61,303 nucleotides of DNA from Phycisphaerales bacterium (GTDB lineage Bacteria; Planctomycetota; Phycisphaerae; UBA1845; Fen-1342), in contig JALHJL010000017.1 in the NCBI GenBank assembly GCA_022839625.1, positions 9,410-70,712 of the forward strand. Reading direction: 5' to 3'. Below, piece by piece: positions 60,991 through 61,303 of the stretch (positions are counted from its first letter, which is position 1; every line of letters begins with the position of its first letter). A program made the position numbers and the translations under genes. Under the pieces are notes generated by a model. That model was given only the letters and a program-made list of their open reading frames with translations, did no database searches and was not told the origin of the DNA.

Positions 60991-61303
60991 GGCGGCCTAC
61001 GTGTCCGTTGGAAGAAGGTACGGGCACCGCGAGAGACCCACGCAGCTTTACCGCGAAAGCCCACCGGCGCGGAGCCAGTCCCCTTCTTCAACGGACTCTC
61101 CGAGCATTCTTCAGGCTCTCGCAACGGCCAACCAGGAGATCGGCCGCTACAAACAGACCTCCGTGTCCGACGCGACAGGCGGGTGGTTGGCGCAGACTGC
61201 TGCTGGCAGACTCTCGAAGAAAGGGGCGCAAATCTCTCGTCCCGATCGCCTTGGGGACAGCCGGTGCAGGGTCCGGAGCGGCTCGACCCTCCCCTTTCAC
61301 AAA
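60991..61303. other. Right-end intergenic region
   Basis: Apart from the TIR element, this holds a CTCCGTGTCCGACGCGAC fragment like that near 820 and no supported gene. The window ends before the next gene is visible. Confidence 0.6.
61003..61095 (+). repeat. ~95-bp terminal-inverted-repeat element, copy C
   Basis: GTCCGTTGGAAGAAGG at the left and CCTTCTTCAACGGAC at the right. The core GCACCGCGAG ... CCGCGAAAGCCCACCGGCGC is shared with copies A and B. It begins 12 bases after the YhaM-like stop. Confidence 0.85.

Noticed and set aside
1..61303. tRNA, rRNA or phage attachment sites
   Set aside because: No cloverleaf-like sequence, rRNA signature, integrase or transposase was recognised on either strand by eye.

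Overview
The window looks like chromosomal DNA of a high-GC Planctomycetota bacterium, most likely of the class Phycisphaerae. The reasons are a secreted protein fragment ending in the Asn/Asp-rich dockerin-like module typical of that class, several prepilin-like proteins with FTLVELL/FTLIELL signals, a MrfA-type helicase, and many GC-rich hairpin repeats between genes. No rRNA, tRNA, CRISPR array, phage or insertion-sequence transposase was recognised. The taxonomic call is an inference from protein style.

Region 1 (1-18.1 kb, minus strand): a type II secretion / type IV pilus-like operon read gspE, gspF, then six pseudopilin-type genes, then a very large GspK-like protein. A near-consensus sigma-70 promoter lies just upstream of gspE. 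The operon is full of repeats: a tandem hairpin array that copies the last codons of the gspK-like gene, 57-bp in-frame repeats in its N-terminus, and repeat-built leader peptides in five of the pseudopilins.

Region 2 (18.2-34.7 kb): mixed housekeeping and surface genes. These are a GT39-type membrane glycosyltransferase, a MrfA-like helicase, two paralogous prepilin-like proteins flanking a small zinc-ribbon membrane protein, glutamine synthetase, a secreted TIM-barrel-like protein, a zincin-like metallopeptidase, an SppA-type lipoprotein peptidase, a TrpG/PabA glutaminase, a lipoprotein, a peroxiredoxin with a histone-H1-like tail, and a single-domain response regulator.

Region 3 (35.1-44.6 kb, minus strand): a nine-gene, mostly overlapping operon for a cytoplasmic multimeric [FeFe] hydrogenase. 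It has HydA, a HydB fused to a GltD-like flavoprotein, a TRX-like [2Fe-2S] ferredoxin and HydC, preceded by a signalling-like module of two DRTGG-type proteins, two GHKL ATPase proteins (one carrying Fe-S and hydrogenase-like domains) and a PHP phosphoesterase. HydE/F/G maturases are not in the window. This points to anaerobic or fermentative metabolism with NAD(P)H/ferredoxin-linked H2 turnover.

Region 4 (45-61.3 kb): a LolA-like periplasmic protein; a minus-strand operon (HEAT lipoprotein, STAS protein, MlaE permease, RNase HII, large alpha-2-macroglobulin-like protein); a sigma-70 family factor with a coupled small upstream ORF; a chemoreceptor with a CZB-like zinc motif and a sigma-28-type promoter; rsmD; a UvrB/UvrC-motif protein; a lipoprotein; and a YhaM-like HD/OB nuclease. 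Three copies of a ~95-bp element with terminal inverted repeats occur at 32.5, 34.9 and 61.0 kb.
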